From positions 18,844 to 82,843 of the forward strand of contig NZ_JNWZ01000024.1 in assembly GCF_000716545.1 (NCBI RefSeq): a stretch of DNA of 64,000 nt, in the 5' to 3' direction. Positions 50,189-58,381 of the stretch are shown in pieces; the stretch's first letter is position 1, and each line of letters begins with the position of its first letter. The position numbers and the translations under genes were made by a program. This DNA comes from Kitasatospora phosalacinea (GTDB taxonomy: Bacteria > Actinomycetota > Actinomycetes > Streptomycetales > Streptomycetaceae). The notes under the pieces are model-generated. The model did not search any database, had not been told where the DNA came from, and saw nothing but the letters and a program-made list of their open reading frames with translations.

Positions 50189-52699
50189 GTGACCCTCCTG
50201 GACCTGATGCCGAAGCCCGCCACGCCCGACTCGCTGTTCGAGACCTTCGCCGAGTGGGCGTCGGAGCGCGGTATCACCCTCTACCCCGCCCAGGAGGAGG
50301 CGCTGATCGAGCTGGTCTCCGGGAACAACGTGATCCTGGCGACGCCGACCGGCTCGGGCAAGTCGCTGGTCGCGGCGGGCGCGCACTTCGCCGCGCTGGC
50401 CGAGGGCAAGCGGACGTTCTACACCGCGCCGATCAAGGCGCTGGTGTCGGAGAAGTTCTTCGACCTGTGCAAGGTCTTCGGCACCGAGCAGGTCGGCATG
50501 ATGACCGGCGACGCCTCGGTGAACCCGACCGCGCCGATCATCTGCTGCACCGCCGAGGTGCTGGCCCAGATCGCCCTGCACGACGGCCCGCGCGCCGACA
50601 TCGGCCAGGTCGTGATGGACGAGTTCCACTTCTACGCCGAGCCGGACCGCGGCTGGGCCTGGCAGATCCCGATCCTGGAGCTGCCGCAGGTGCAGTTCCT
50701 GCTGATGTCGGCGACCCTCGGCGACGTGCGCCGCTTCGAGGAGGACCTGACCCGCCGCACCGGCCGCCCGACCACCGTGGTGCGCTCGGCGACGCGCCCG
50801 GTGCCGCTGTTCTACGAGTACCGGCGCACCAACCTGCACGACACGCTGGAGGAGCTGCTGAACACCGGCCAGGCGCCGGTGTACGTCGTCCACTTCACGC
50901 AGAAGGAGGCGGTGGAGCGGGCGCAGTCCCTGATGAGCATCAACATGTGCTCGAAGCAGGAGAAGGAGGCGATCGCCTCCCTGATCGGCAACTTCCGCTT
51001 CACCACCAAGTTCGGCCGCAACCTGTCCCGGTACGTGCGGCACGGCATCGGCGTGCACCACGCCGGGATGCTGCCCAAGTACCGCCGCCTGGTGGAGCGG
51101 CTGGCGCAGGCCGGCCTGCTGAAGGTGATCTGCGGCACCGACACCCTCGGGGTGGGCGTCAACGTGCCGATCCGCACGGTGCTGTTCACGGCGCTGTCCA
51201 AGTACGACGGGCAGCGGGTGCGGATCCTGCGGGCCCGCGAGTTCCACCAGATCGCCGGACGGGCGGGCCGCGCCGGGTTCGACACCGTCGGCCAGGTGGT
51301 GGCGCAGGCGCCGGAGCACGTGGTGGAGAACGACCGGGCACTGGCCAAGGCCGGGGACGACCCGAAGAAGCGCAAGAAGGTGGTCCGCAAGAAGGCCCCG
51401 GACGGCTTCGTGTCCTGGACGGAGGAGACCTTCGAGCGCCTGATCGGGGCCGACCCGGAGCCGCTGGTCTCCCGGTTCAAGGTCAGCCACGCGATGCTGC
51501 TGTCGGTGATCGGCCGGCCGGGCAACGCCTTCGAGGCGATGCGCAAGCTGCTGACCGACAACCACGAGGACCGCCCGGCGCAGCGCCGCCACATCCGCGC
51601 CGCGATCGCCATCTACCGCTCGCTGCGGGAGGGCGGCGTGGTCGAGCAGTTCGACGAGCCGGACGCCGAGGGCCGCATCGCCCGGCTGACCCTGGACCTG
51701 CAGGAGAACTTCGCGCTCAACCAGCCGCTGTCCACCTTCGCGCTGGCCGCCTTCGACCTGCTCGACCCGGAGTCGCCCTCGTACGCGCTGGACGTGGTCT
51801 CGGTGGTGGAGGCGACGCTCGACGACCCGCGGCAGATCCTCGCCTCGCAGGAGAACAAGGCGCGCGGCGAGGCCGTGGCGGAGATGAAGCGCGACGGCGT
51901 CGAGTACGAGGAGCGGATGAACCGGCTCCAGGAGATCGGCTACCCGAAGCCGCTGGAGGAGCAGCTCGGCCACGCCTACGAGGTGTACCGCCGGGCGCAC
52001 CCGTGGATCGGCGACCACCCGCTGCGGCCGAAGTCCGTGGTGCGCGACCTGTACGAGCGCGCGATGACCTTCACCGACTACGTGGGCTTCTACGAGCTGG
52101 CCCGCACCGAGGGCATCGTGCTGCGCTACCTGGCGGGCGCGTTCAAGGCCCTGGAGCAGACCGTCCCGGACGACATCAAGACCGACGACCTGAAGGACGT
52201 CATCGCCTGGCTGGGCGAGCTCGTCCGGCAGGTCGACTCCTCGCTGCTGGACGAGTGGGAGGCGCTGGCCAACCCGACCGAGCCGGAGGCCGGCGAGGTC
52301 CGCCTGGACGACAAGCCCGCGCCGGTCACCGCCAACGCCCGGGCCTTCCGCGTCCTGGTCCGCAACGAGCTGTTCCGCCGGGTCGAGCTGTGCGCGCTGG
52401 AGCACTACGACGAGCTGGCCGAGCTCGACGGCGAGTACGGCTGGAACGCCGACCGCTGGGCCGACGCGATGGACGGGTACTGGGAGGAGTACGACGACCT
52501 GTTCACCGGCCCGAACGCGCGCGGCCCCAAGATGCTGCTGGTCGAGGAGGTCGAGGACGAGGGCCTGTGGCGCGTCCGGCAGATCTTCGACGACCCGAAG
52601 GGCGACCACGACTGGGGCATCTCCGCCGAGGTCGACCTGTACGGCTCCGACGAGGAGGGGCGCGCCGTCGTCAAGATCACCTCGGTGGGCGCGCACTGA
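50189..52699 (+). CDS. DEAD/DEAH-box helicase with DUF3516 C-terminal domain
   Basis: 836 aa superfamily-2 RNA helicase. Motif I is ATPTGSGKS with Lys58, motif II DEFH (144-147), motif III LLMSATLGD and motif VI FHQIAGRAGRAG. A basic insert DDPKKRKKVVRKKAPDG follows. The DUF3516 region begins near residue 440 (SRFKVSHAMLLSVIGRPGNA) and runs to the end. The Ski2-like family is common in actinobacteria and probably unwinds RNA. The GTG at 50189 is 5 bases after GATAGC, so the mRNA is probably leaderless. Confidence 0.93.
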   Translation: MTLLDLMPKPATPDSLFETFAEWASERGITLYPAQEEALIELVSGNNVILATPTGSGKSLVAAGAHFAALAEGKRTFYTAPIKALVSEKFFDLCKVFGTEQVGMMTGDASVNPTAPIICCTAEVLAQIALHDGPRADIGQVVMDEFHFYAEPDRGWAWQIPILELPQVQFLLMSATLGDVRRFEEDLTRRTGRPTTVVRSATRPVPLFYEYRRTNLHDTLEELLNTGQAPVYVVHFTQKEAVERAQSLMSINMCSKQEKEAIASLIGNFRFTTKFGRNLSRYVRHGIGVHHAGMLPKYRRLVERLAQAGLLKVICGTDTLGVGVNVPIRTVLFTALSKYDGQRVRILRAREFHQIAGRAGRAGFDTVGQVVAQAPEHVVENDRALAKAGDDPKKRKKVVRKKAPDGFVSWTEETFERLIGADPEPLVSRFKVSHAMLLSVIGRPGNAFEAMRKLLTDNHEDRPAQRRHIRAAIAIYRSLREGGVVEQFDEPDAEGRIARLTLDLQENFALNQPLSTFALAAFDLLDPESPSYALDVVSVVEATLDDPRQILASQENKARGEAVAEMKRDGVEYEERMNRLQEIGYPKPLEEQLGHAYEVYRRAHPWIGDHPLRPKSVVRDLYERAMTFTDYVGFYELARTEGIVLRYLAGAFKALEQTVPDDIKTDDLKDVIAWLGELVRQVDSSLLDEWEALANPTEPEAGEVRLDDKPAPVTANARAFRVLVRNELFRRVELCALEHYDELAELDGEYGWNADRWADAMDGYWEEYDDLFTGPNARGPKMLLVEEVEDEGLWRVRQIFDDPKGDHDWGISAEVDLYGSDEEGRAVVKITSVGAH

Positions 52700-52706
52700 C
52701 CCGCCG

Positions 52707-52850
52707 TCAGCCCTCCGGCTGCCGCTCCGCCCGGTAGTGCTCCAGGTAGGCCCACAGCCGGGGGTCGGTGGGCTCCTCCTCGGGCTCGTCGCCGTCCTCG
52801 ATCAGCCCGAGCACGGCCACCGACCGCTCCAGCGCGGCGAGTTCGGCCAC
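52707..52850 (-). CDS. Small acidic protein (47 aa or longer)
   Basis: From GTG 52850 the reading is AELAALERSVAVLGLIEDGD then EPEEEPTDPRLWAYLEHYRA. Protein-like sequence continues upstream (DIPSTGEAHTTVRFESGEPS) without a standard start, so a CTG near 52932 is possible. It ends 8 bp after the helicase stop on the other strand. Function unknown. Confidence 0.4.
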   Translation of the reverse strand: MAELAALERSVAVLGLIEDGDEPEEEPTDPRLWAYLEHYRAERQPEG

Positions 52851-52976
52851 CGCCCCGGACGGCTCCCCGCTTTCGAAACGAACGGTCGTGTGGGCCTCGC
52901 CGGTTGACGGGATGTCGACGCCCCGCAGGTTAGCGGCGCCCTCCGACGGCCCGGCTCGGGTCCGTAGGATGACCCG

Positions 52977-53780
52977 GTGGAAGAAATGGTGCGCGTACCG
53001 CCGGAGGTCCGGGCGCGGTTCGCCGTCCGGTTCGGGGCCGGGGTGGCCGACTGGTGCGACGCGCTGCCCGCCCTGGTGCGCGAACTGGCCGGGCGGTGGG
53101 GGCTGGAGGTGGTCGCGGCGGGCGGTGGCGGGACCTCGCGGGTGTTCCGGTGCGTGCGGGGCGTCGGCGGGGCCGTGGTGTGGCTGAAGCTGACGCCGGA
53201 GCCCGCGATCGCGCGCGAGGAGGCCGAGGCGCTGCGGGCCTGGGCGGCCGTGCCCTCGGTGGTTCCCCTGCTGGCGGCCGACCCGGCCGCCGGGGCCCTG
53301 CTGCTGGCGGACGTCCCGCCCGGTACGCCGGTGCGGCGGCTCGGCTGGAGCCTTCCCGAACTCGCCGCCCTGCTGCGGGACTTGCGCTCCCCCGCCGCGC
53401 CGGAGGAGGAGTCGGCGCTGCGGCCGCTGGCCGACCGGGTCGGCTTCGTGTTCGACCTCGCCGGGCGCCGGGGCAGGACCGGCCTGGCCGCGCACCGGGC
53501 GGCGGCCCTGGAACTGGCCTCCGGCGGTCCGGTCGGGCTCGTGCACGGCGACCTGCACCCGTCCAACGTGCTCTCCGGGCCGGGCGGCCGCCTGGTGGCG
53601 ATCGACCCCCGCCCGTCCTGGGGCGACCCGGACTTCGACGCGGTCGACTGGGTGCTGGCGGGCGCCCCCGGCCCGGAGGCCCTGCGGGAGCGGATCGCCG
53701 CCCTGGCCGCGCTCGTCCCCGGCCTCTCCCCCGAGCGCCTGCACGCCTGGTGCCGCGCCCTGGCGCCCCTCATCGGCTGA
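52977..53780 (+). CDS. Aminoglycoside phosphotransferase family kinase
   Basis: 267 aa. APH fold with AGGGGTSRVFRCVRGVGGAV (ATP loop), catalytic HGDLHPSN with Asp192, and metal site IDPRPSWGDPDFDAVDW with Asp210. The N-terminal PALVRELAGRWGLEVV and the IDP motif fit the streptomycin 6-kinase (APH(6)/hydroxyurea kinase) branch. Whether the substrate is a drug or a metabolite is unknown. TAGGAT (52965-52970) ends 6 bases before the GTG, so translation is probably leaderless. Its stop overlaps the converging XRE gene by 11 bp. Confidence 0.88.
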   Translation: MEEMVRVPPEVRARFAVRFGAGVADWCDALPALVRELAGRWGLEVVAAGGGGTSRVFRCVRGVGGAVVWLKLTPEPAIAREEAEALRAWAAVPSVVPLLAADPAAGALLLADVPPGTPVRRLGWSLPELAALLRDLRSPAAPEEESALRPLADRVGFVFDLAGRRGRTGLAAHRAAALELASGGPVGLVHGDLHPSNVLSGPGGRLVAIDPRPSWGDPDFDAVDWVLAGAPGPEALRERIAALAALVPGLSPERLHAWCRALAPLIG

Positions 53781-54639
53781 CGGACCCGGCGCCGCCGCGC
53801 GGTGCTGGAGGCGCGGTGGCGAAGGCGCGGCGGGCCCGGCTGCCGGGCGGGGCCAGGCAGGCGAAGACGTACCGGCCGGGTTCGGGGAGCGCGAGGACGG
53901 TGTACTCCAGCACGTCGGTGTCCAGCGCGGGGTGGCGCACGTGCAGGCGGCCGGGCCCCGGCGGGCCGGCCCGGTGCTGCGACCACAGCGCGGCGAAGGC
54001 CGGGCTCGCCGCGGAGAAGCGCCCGACCAGCTCGGCCAGCGCCCGGTCGGCCGGCCGGTCGACGTGGTGCGCCCGCAGCGAGGCGACCAGGTCCGCACCG
54101 ATCGACCGCTCGGGGGCGTGGTTGTCGGCGCCGCGCGAGCCGTACGGGCAGCAGAACACCTGCCACAGCAGGTTCCGTTCGTGCGGCGGCCGGCGGGCGG
54201 GCTCGGCCATCAGCAGGGCGGCGGGCCGGTTCCAGGCCAGCAGGTCGAAGGTCGGGCCGGTGACGAACGCCGGGGCGGCGTCCAGGGTGTCCAGCAGCGC
54301 CAGGGTGCTCGCGGAGACCGTCTCCCGCCGCTCGGCACCGGGGCGGGGGCCGGGCGTCCGGGTGCGGCGGAGCCCGGCCAGCCGGTGCAGGTAGGCCCGC
54401 TCGGCGTCGGCGAGGTGCAGGGCGTCCGCGATCCCGTCCAGCACCGGCCCGGTCGGCACCCGCTGGCGCCCCTGCTCCAGCCGGGCGTAGTAGTCCGGCG
54501 AGATCCCGGCCCGGGCCGCGACCTCCTCCCGCCGCAACCCGGGCGTCCGCCGCCGACCGCCCGCGGCCAGACCGACGTCGGACGGCGCCAGCCGGGCGCG
54601 ACGGGCGCGCAGGAACGCCCCCAGCGGAGTCTCGGACAT
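53770..54639 (-). CDS. XRE regulator with MmyB-like ligand-binding domain
   Basis: 289 aa, ATG 54639. The helix-turn-helix is LGAFLRARRARLAPSDVGLA then RTPGLRREEVAARAGISPDY and YARLEQGRQRVPTGPVL. The ligand domain starts near residue 105 with TLALLDTLDAAPAFVTGPTF and includes LLAWNRPAALLM. The family often represses a divergent SDR gene, as here. Twin 21-bp sites occupy the gap. Ligand may be a fatty-acid-like molecule by analogy with other MmyB-type domains. Confidence 0.92.
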   Translation of the reverse strand: MSETPLGAFLRARRARLAPSDVGLAAGGRRRTPGLRREEVAARAGISPDYYARLEQGRQRVPTGPVLDGIADALHLADAERAYLHRLAGLRRTRTPGPRPGAERRETVSASTLALLDTLDAAPAFVTGPTFDLLAWNRPAALLMAEPARRPPHERNLLWQVFCCPYGSRGADNHAPERSIGADLVASLRAHHVDRPADRALAELVGRFSAASPAFAALWSQHRAGPPGPGRLHVRHPALDTDVLEYTVLALPEPGRYVFACLAPPGSRARRAFATAPPAPRGGAGSVSR

Positions 54640-54672
54640 GCGCGTCACCCTGCCACACCCGCCGCCGCCCAT

Positions 54673-54807
54673 CCAGGACCTGCCGGGTCCCGGCTACCGG
54701 CGCAGCCGGAACCCGCCGGGACAGCGTGCGCCACCGCCCGGGCTCGGCCGCTGCGCACTGCGGCACCGACGCCCGGCCGGGGTCCGCCAGGACCTGCCCG
54801 GTCCCGG
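54673..54807. promoter_or_regulatory. Twin 21-bp sites (GGACC-N5-GGTCC) for the XRE regulator
   Basis: Copies at 54673-54693 and 54787-54807 differ at one base and are spaced 114 bp start to start. Each contains a perfect GGACC-N5-GGTCC dyad. One lies near the XRE start and the other near the SDR promoter, matching divergent control. Confidence 0.65.
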
Positions 54808-54871
54808 ATCGGCGGTCCCCGGTCGGGGTGGCCGCTGGTGGGGCGGGGCGGGGTGGACCAGCCTCTCCGGT

Positions 54872-55645
54872 ATGGGACTTCTCGAGGACAAGGTCACGAT
54901 CGTCACCGGTGCGGGGCGCGGCATCGGGGCGGCCGCCGCGCGGCTGTTCGCCCGGGAGGGAGCGGCGCTGGTGCTGGCGGCGCGGAGCGGGGGCGAGGTG
55001 GAGGCGCTGGCGGCCGAGCTGCGGGGGCGGGGGGCGCGGGCGGTGGCGGTGGCCGTGGACCTGACCACCGCGGCGGGTGCGGACCTGCTGGTGGAGACCG
55101 CGCTGCGCGGGTACGGCCGCTTGGACGCGGCGTTCGACAACGCGGGCAACGGTCTGTCGCCCGCGCCGTTGGGCGAGCGCGCCGAGGACGAGTGGGACGC
55201 CGTGCACGCGCTGAACCTGCGCGGCACCTGGCTGTGCCTGCGGGCGCAGCTGGCGGCGCTGGTGGCGGGCGGGCGGGGCGGGGCGGTGGTGGTCAACTCG
55301 GGGGTGGGGGCACTGGTCGGCGGGTTCGGCGACGGGGTGCAGCAGGCCGCGAAGCACGGGCTGACCGGCCTGGTGCGGGCGGCGGTGGCGGACTACGCGC
55401 CGCACGGCATCCGGGTCAACGCGGTGGCGCCGGGCGTGGTGCGCACGCCGGGCACCGAGCGGTTCTTCGCGCTCGGCGAGCCCTTCGACGAGCTGGTGGC
55501 CCGGTCGACCCCGCTGGGGCGTCCGGCCCGGGCGGAGGAGGTCGCGCAGGCCGCGGCGTGGCTGTTGAGCGACCGCGCCTCGTACGTCACCGGGGTGACC
55601 CTGCCGGTGGACGGCGGGATCACCGCGACCCGCCGCTTCGACTGA
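54872..55645 (+). CDS. Short-chain dehydrogenase/reductase lacking the catalytic tyrosine
   Basis: 257 aa. The NAD(P)-binding motif TGAGRGIG (12-19), NAG in FDNAGNGLSPAPLG, and the C-terminal ASYVTGVTLPVDGGI are classical. The catalytic Ser143 (VVNSGVG) and Lys161 are present. The tyrosine of YxxxK is Gln157 (DGVQQAAKHGLTGL). It may be inactive as a dehydrogenase or use another base. It is divergent from the XRE/MmyB regulator and is the likely target. Alternative ATG starts are absent nearby. Confidence 0.9.
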   Translation: MGLLEDKVTIVTGAGRGIGAAAARLFAREGAALVLAARSGGEVEALAAELRGRGARAVAVAVDLTTAAGADLLVETALRGYGRLDAAFDNAGNGLSPAPLGERAEDEWDAVHALNLRGTWLCLRAQLAALVAGGRGGAVVVNSGVGALVGGFGDGVQQAAKHGLTGLVRAAVADYAPHGIRVNAVAPGVVRTPGTERFFALGEPFDELVARSTPLGRPARAEEVAQAAAWLLSDRASYVTGVTLPVDGGITATRRFD

Positions 55646-55670
55646 CCGGCCGGGCGCGGGTGACGGCGCG

Positions 55671-56234
55671 TCAACCGCGCTGCGCGAGCCGGTCGGCGAC
55701 GGTGCGGGCGCAGGTGGCGGGCGGGGTGCGGGTGGTGTCGACCTCGAGGTCGTAGTGGACGCCGAGGTGGACGCGTTCGGCCTGGTCGGCGGCCATGCCG
55801 GGGGCGCGGTCGCCACGGGCGCGCTCGCGGGCGGCGGCCTCGGCCGGGTCGCAGCGGACGCCGACCCAGAGCACGTCCAGGCCGTCCAGGGCCTCGCGCC
55901 AGCGCTGTTGGGAGGCGGCTCCGGAGAGGAACACGTCGTCGACGACGACCGGCGCCCCGGCCCGGGCGGTGGCGGCGACGCCCGCCATCCAGGCGGCTTC
56001 GAGGGCGCGGAAGCCGTCGCCGACGGAGACGGTGCCGTCGGCGGCGAACCCGATGCCGTCGCCGCCTTCGCCACCGCCGTCGCCGTCCTCCAGCAGGGCG
56101 GGGGGCAGGGCCTCGACCAGGTCGTCGATGCCGAAGGCCAGCCAGGGTCGCGGGAGCGCCGCCTGGAGCGCCCGCGCGAGGCTGGACTTGCCGCTGCTGG
56201 AACCGCCGTTGAGCACGATCACCCGGGTCGTCAC
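55671..56234 (-). CDS. Chloramphenicol phosphotransferase-like P-loop kinase
   Basis: 187 aa, GTG start. P-loop GGSSSGKS (10-17), then [11 protein letters not shown] with an Asp37-Asp38 pair at the catalytic position of the CPT family. A C-terminal stretch [14 protein letters not shown] reading ([20 protein letters not shown]) follows. CPT phosphorylates the 3-hydroxyl of chloramphenicol, but many relatives have other substrates. An acidic Gly-rich insert ([13 protein letters not shown]) is unusual. It ends 26 bp from the SDR stop and lies 10 bp downstream of tetR on the same strand, so it may be co-transcribed with it. Confidence 0.82.
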   Translation of the reverse strand: MTTRVIVLNGGSSSGKSSLARALQAALPRPWLAFGIDDLVEALPPALLEDGDGGGEGGDGIGFAADGTVSVGDGFRALEAAWMAGVAATARAGAPVVVDDVFLSGAASQQRWREALDGLDVLWVGVRCDPAEAAARERARGDRAPGMAADQAERVHLGVHYDLEVDTTRTPPATCARTVADRLAQRG

Positions 56235-56243
56235 CGCTTCACC

Positions 56244-56852
56244 CTAGCGGTGACGGCGCGGGGCGAGGCCGTCCAGGACGAGGTCGACCAGGGCGGTGAC
56301 GTAGTCGGGGGTGACGGGTTCGCCGAGCAGCAGGTGGCGGGCGAACAGCGGGCTCATCAGGGCCTCGACGGCGGCCCGGGGGTCGGCGTCGGGGCGGATC
56401 TCGCCGCGGGCGGCGGCCCGGTGCAGGAGCCGCTCGGCGCGGGCGAGGCGGTCGGCCCAGTAGGCGTCGCGCCCGCTGCGGGTCTCGGCGTTGGCGGGGG
56501 CGATGCTCAGGTGCAGCAGGGCCGGGCCCTCCGGGGCGTCGAGGAACGCGCCGAGCGCGGTGAGGAGTTGGCGCAGGTCCTCGCGCAGGCTGCCGGTGTC
56601 GGGCAGCGGTACGGCCTGGTCGGTGTAGTCGGCGAGCGCCTCGCGCAGCAGTTGTTCGCGGGTGCCCCAGTTCCGGTAGACCGAGGTCTCGTGGACGCCG
56701 GCGGCGGCGGCGACCGCCGCGACGCTGGCGGCCTCCAGCCCGCCTTCGGCGAGCAGGCGCACGGTGGCGTCGAGCACGGCCCGGCGCATCGCGGCGCCGC
56801 GGCGGCGCAGCGGGGCGGCGGCCTTGACCTGGGGAGTCTCGTCCTGGGGCAC
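56244..56852 (-). CDS. TetR-family regulator divergent from alcohol dehydrogenase
   Basis: 202 aa, GTG start. The helix-turn-helix is GGLEAASVAAVAAAAGVHET then SVYRNWGTREQLLREALADY. The ligand domain is typical of TetR_C_16-like proteins. TAGGCT on the minus strand ends 7 bases before the GTG, so the mRNA is probably leaderless. A palindrome lies between its -35 and -10, and a second controls the divergent adh gene. Confidence 0.92.
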   Translation of the reverse strand: MPQDETPQVKAAAPLRRRGAAMRRAVLDATVRLLAEGGLEAASVAAVAAAAGVHETSVYRNWGTREQLLREALADYTDQAVPLPDTGSLREDLRQLLTALGAFLDAPEGPALLHLSIAPANAETRSGRDAYWADRLARAERLLHRAAARGEIRPDADPRAAVEALMSPLFARHLLLGEPVTPDYVTALVDLVLDGLAPRRHR

Positions 56853-56858
56853 ACCCGG

Positions 56859-56932
56859 AGCCTAACGCAGGCCACCTTGCGTTGCACCGGGCCGCGACGT
56901 AGCCTCGACAACGCAAGTCACCTTGCGATATC
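56859..56932. promoter_or_regulatory. Paired TetR operators in both divergent promoters
   Basis: Site 1 CGCAGG-CCAC-CTTGCG (56866-56881, one mismatch) lies just upstream of TAGGCT of tetR. Site 2 CGCAAG-TCAC-CTTGCG (56912-56927, perfect) lies between TCGACA (56905-56910) and GATATC (56927-56932) of adh. Both extend to AACGCAAG-type half sites. Centres are 46 bp apart. Confidence 0.82.
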
Positions 56933-57004
56933 CCCCGGGGTGTCGCCCGCGGCAACGAGGCCGACGACGGCTCGCCGCCTGCCGTCGACCGGAGAGGACC
57001 GACC

Positions 57005-58015
57005 ATGGCTACGATGCGCGCCGTCCGCCTGCACCTGCCCACCCGCACGCTGAGCGTGGAGGAGGTGGAGCGTCCGGTGCCCGGCCCCGGCCAGGTGCTG
57101 GTCAAGGTCGAGGCGGCGGGCGTCTGCCTGTCCGACGTCCACCTGATCGACGGCACCCTCACCCCGCTGTACCTGCCCGGCGAGAGCGTCACGCTGGGCC
57201 ACGAAGTCGCGGGCACCGTCGCCGAATCGGGCCCGGAGCCGGGCCGCTGGCAGGTCGGCGACCGGGTGGTGCTGCAGGCCGGCGAGAAGCGCGACGGGAT
57301 CACCTGGACGCGCGGCGTGGACTACGACGGCGGCTGGGCCGAGTACGCGCTGGCCCGGGTCGACACGCTGTTCGCGCTGCCCGAGTCGATCCCGTTCGAG
57401 CAGGGCTCGATCATCCCGGACGCGGTCTCCACCCCGTGGGGCGCGGTGACCACCACCGGCGGCGTCCGCCCGGCCGAGCCGGTCGGCGTCTGGGGCGTGG
57501 GCGGCCTGGGCGCGCACGGCGTGCAGCTGCTGCGCGCGATCGGCGCCAACCCGATCGTCGCCGTCGACCCGGCCCCGGCCGCCCGCGAGCGCGCCCTCGC
57601 CTTCGGCGCGGACCTCGCCCTGGACTCGGCCGACCCCGAGCTCGCCGCCAAGATCGGCGCGGCCACCGGCGGCGCGGGCCTGGCCGCCGCGTTCGACTTC
57701 GCCGGCGTGCCCGCCGTCCGCGAGCAGGCCATGACGGTGCTCGGGCCGCACGGTCGGCTGGTGCTGGTCGGGCTCACCGACAAGCCGCTGACGATCACGC
57801 ACAGCATCCGCTTCTCGTACCTCCAGCAGCAGATCCTCGGCCACTACGGCTCCGAGGACGCCGCCGTTCCCCAGCTCATCGCCCTCGCCGCGGGCGGCCG
57901 ACTGGACTTCTCCCGCTCCGTCAGCGAGGTCCTCCCGCTGGAGCGGGCCGCCGAGGCCGTGGAACGCCTGCACACCAAGCAGGGCGACCCGATCCGGCTG
58001 ATCCTCAAGCCCTGA
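57005..58015 (+). CDS. Zinc-binding (MDR) alcohol dehydrogenase
   Basis: 336 aa. Catalytic zinc-type residues are Cys41 and Asp44 (GVCLSDVH) and His66-Glu67 (LGHEVAGTV). The Rossmann motif is GVWGVGGLGAHGVQLLRAIG. The structural four-cysteine lobe is missing, replaced by VLQAGEKRDGITWTRGVDYD, as in a subset of MDR enzymes. ATG 57005 is reached about 65 bp after the predicted transcription start. The TetR pair suggests induction by an alcohol, aldehyde or electrophile. Confidence 0.92.
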   Translation: MATMRAVRLHLPTRTLSVEEVERPVPGPGQVLVKVEAAGVCLSDVHLIDGTLTPLYLPGESVTLGHEVAGTVAESGPEPGRWQVGDRVVLQAGEKRDGITWTRGVDYDGGWAEYALARVDTLFALPESIPFEQGSIIPDAVSTPWGAVTTTGGVRPAEPVGVWGVGGLGAHGVQLLRAIGANPIVAVDPAPAARERALAFGADLALDSADPELAAKIGAATGGAGLAAAFDFAGVPAVREQAMTVLGPHGRLVLVGLTDKPLTITHSIRFSYLQQQILGHYGSEDAAVPQLIALAAGGRLDFSRSVSEVLPLERAAEAVERLHTKQGDPIRLILKP

Positions 58016-58048
58016 CGGTCCGTCCGGGGGCGCTGTCAGGCTGCGGCC

Positions 58049-58380
58049 GTGTTCGAGTGCCACGGCTGGACGTGCGTCCTGACGAGCGCCGCCGCCGACG
58101 ATGACGACGGTGAACCGGCCCGCACCCCGGAGGCCGTCGAGGAGATCGGGTGGCGGGGGCGGGAGATCACCAGCCGCTACCTGCTCGACGTGCGGGCGCG
58201 TGCGGACGACGGGGACCCCGACCGGTGGAACGAGGTCCGCGTCCTGCGGATGTCCGCGTCCTGCGGATGGTGCGCGGACGGGTGACCGAGCACCTGGAAC
58301 CGCTGCTGTCGCCCTGCATCCCCGTCCTGGAGGACCCGGACCCCCTCCCGTCCGGGGAGTGGCCGCGCGGGCCGTCCCCG
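58049..58380 (+). pseudogene. Broken Imm7-like immunity gene with 17-bp tandem duplication
   Basis: From GTG 58049 the reading is FECHGWTCVLTSAAADDDDG then EVRVLRMSASCGWCADG and a stop. Deleting one copy of the exact 17-bp duplication (58236-58252 and 58253-58269) restores LRMVRGRVTEHLEPLLSPCI then PVLEDP. FE.HGW at the start and LSPCIP..EDP at the end are Imm7 landmarks. The usual middle (family G-HNH region) also seems deleted. No toxin gene is adjacent. The 3' end abuts the converging MFS gene. Confidence 0.68.
58236..58269. repeat. Exact 17-bp tandem duplication
   Basis: TCCGCGTCCTGCGGATG occurs twice in direct contact. Because 17 is not a multiple of 3, it shifts the reading frame of the Imm7-like gene. 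Confidence 0.92.
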
Positions 58381-58381
58381 C

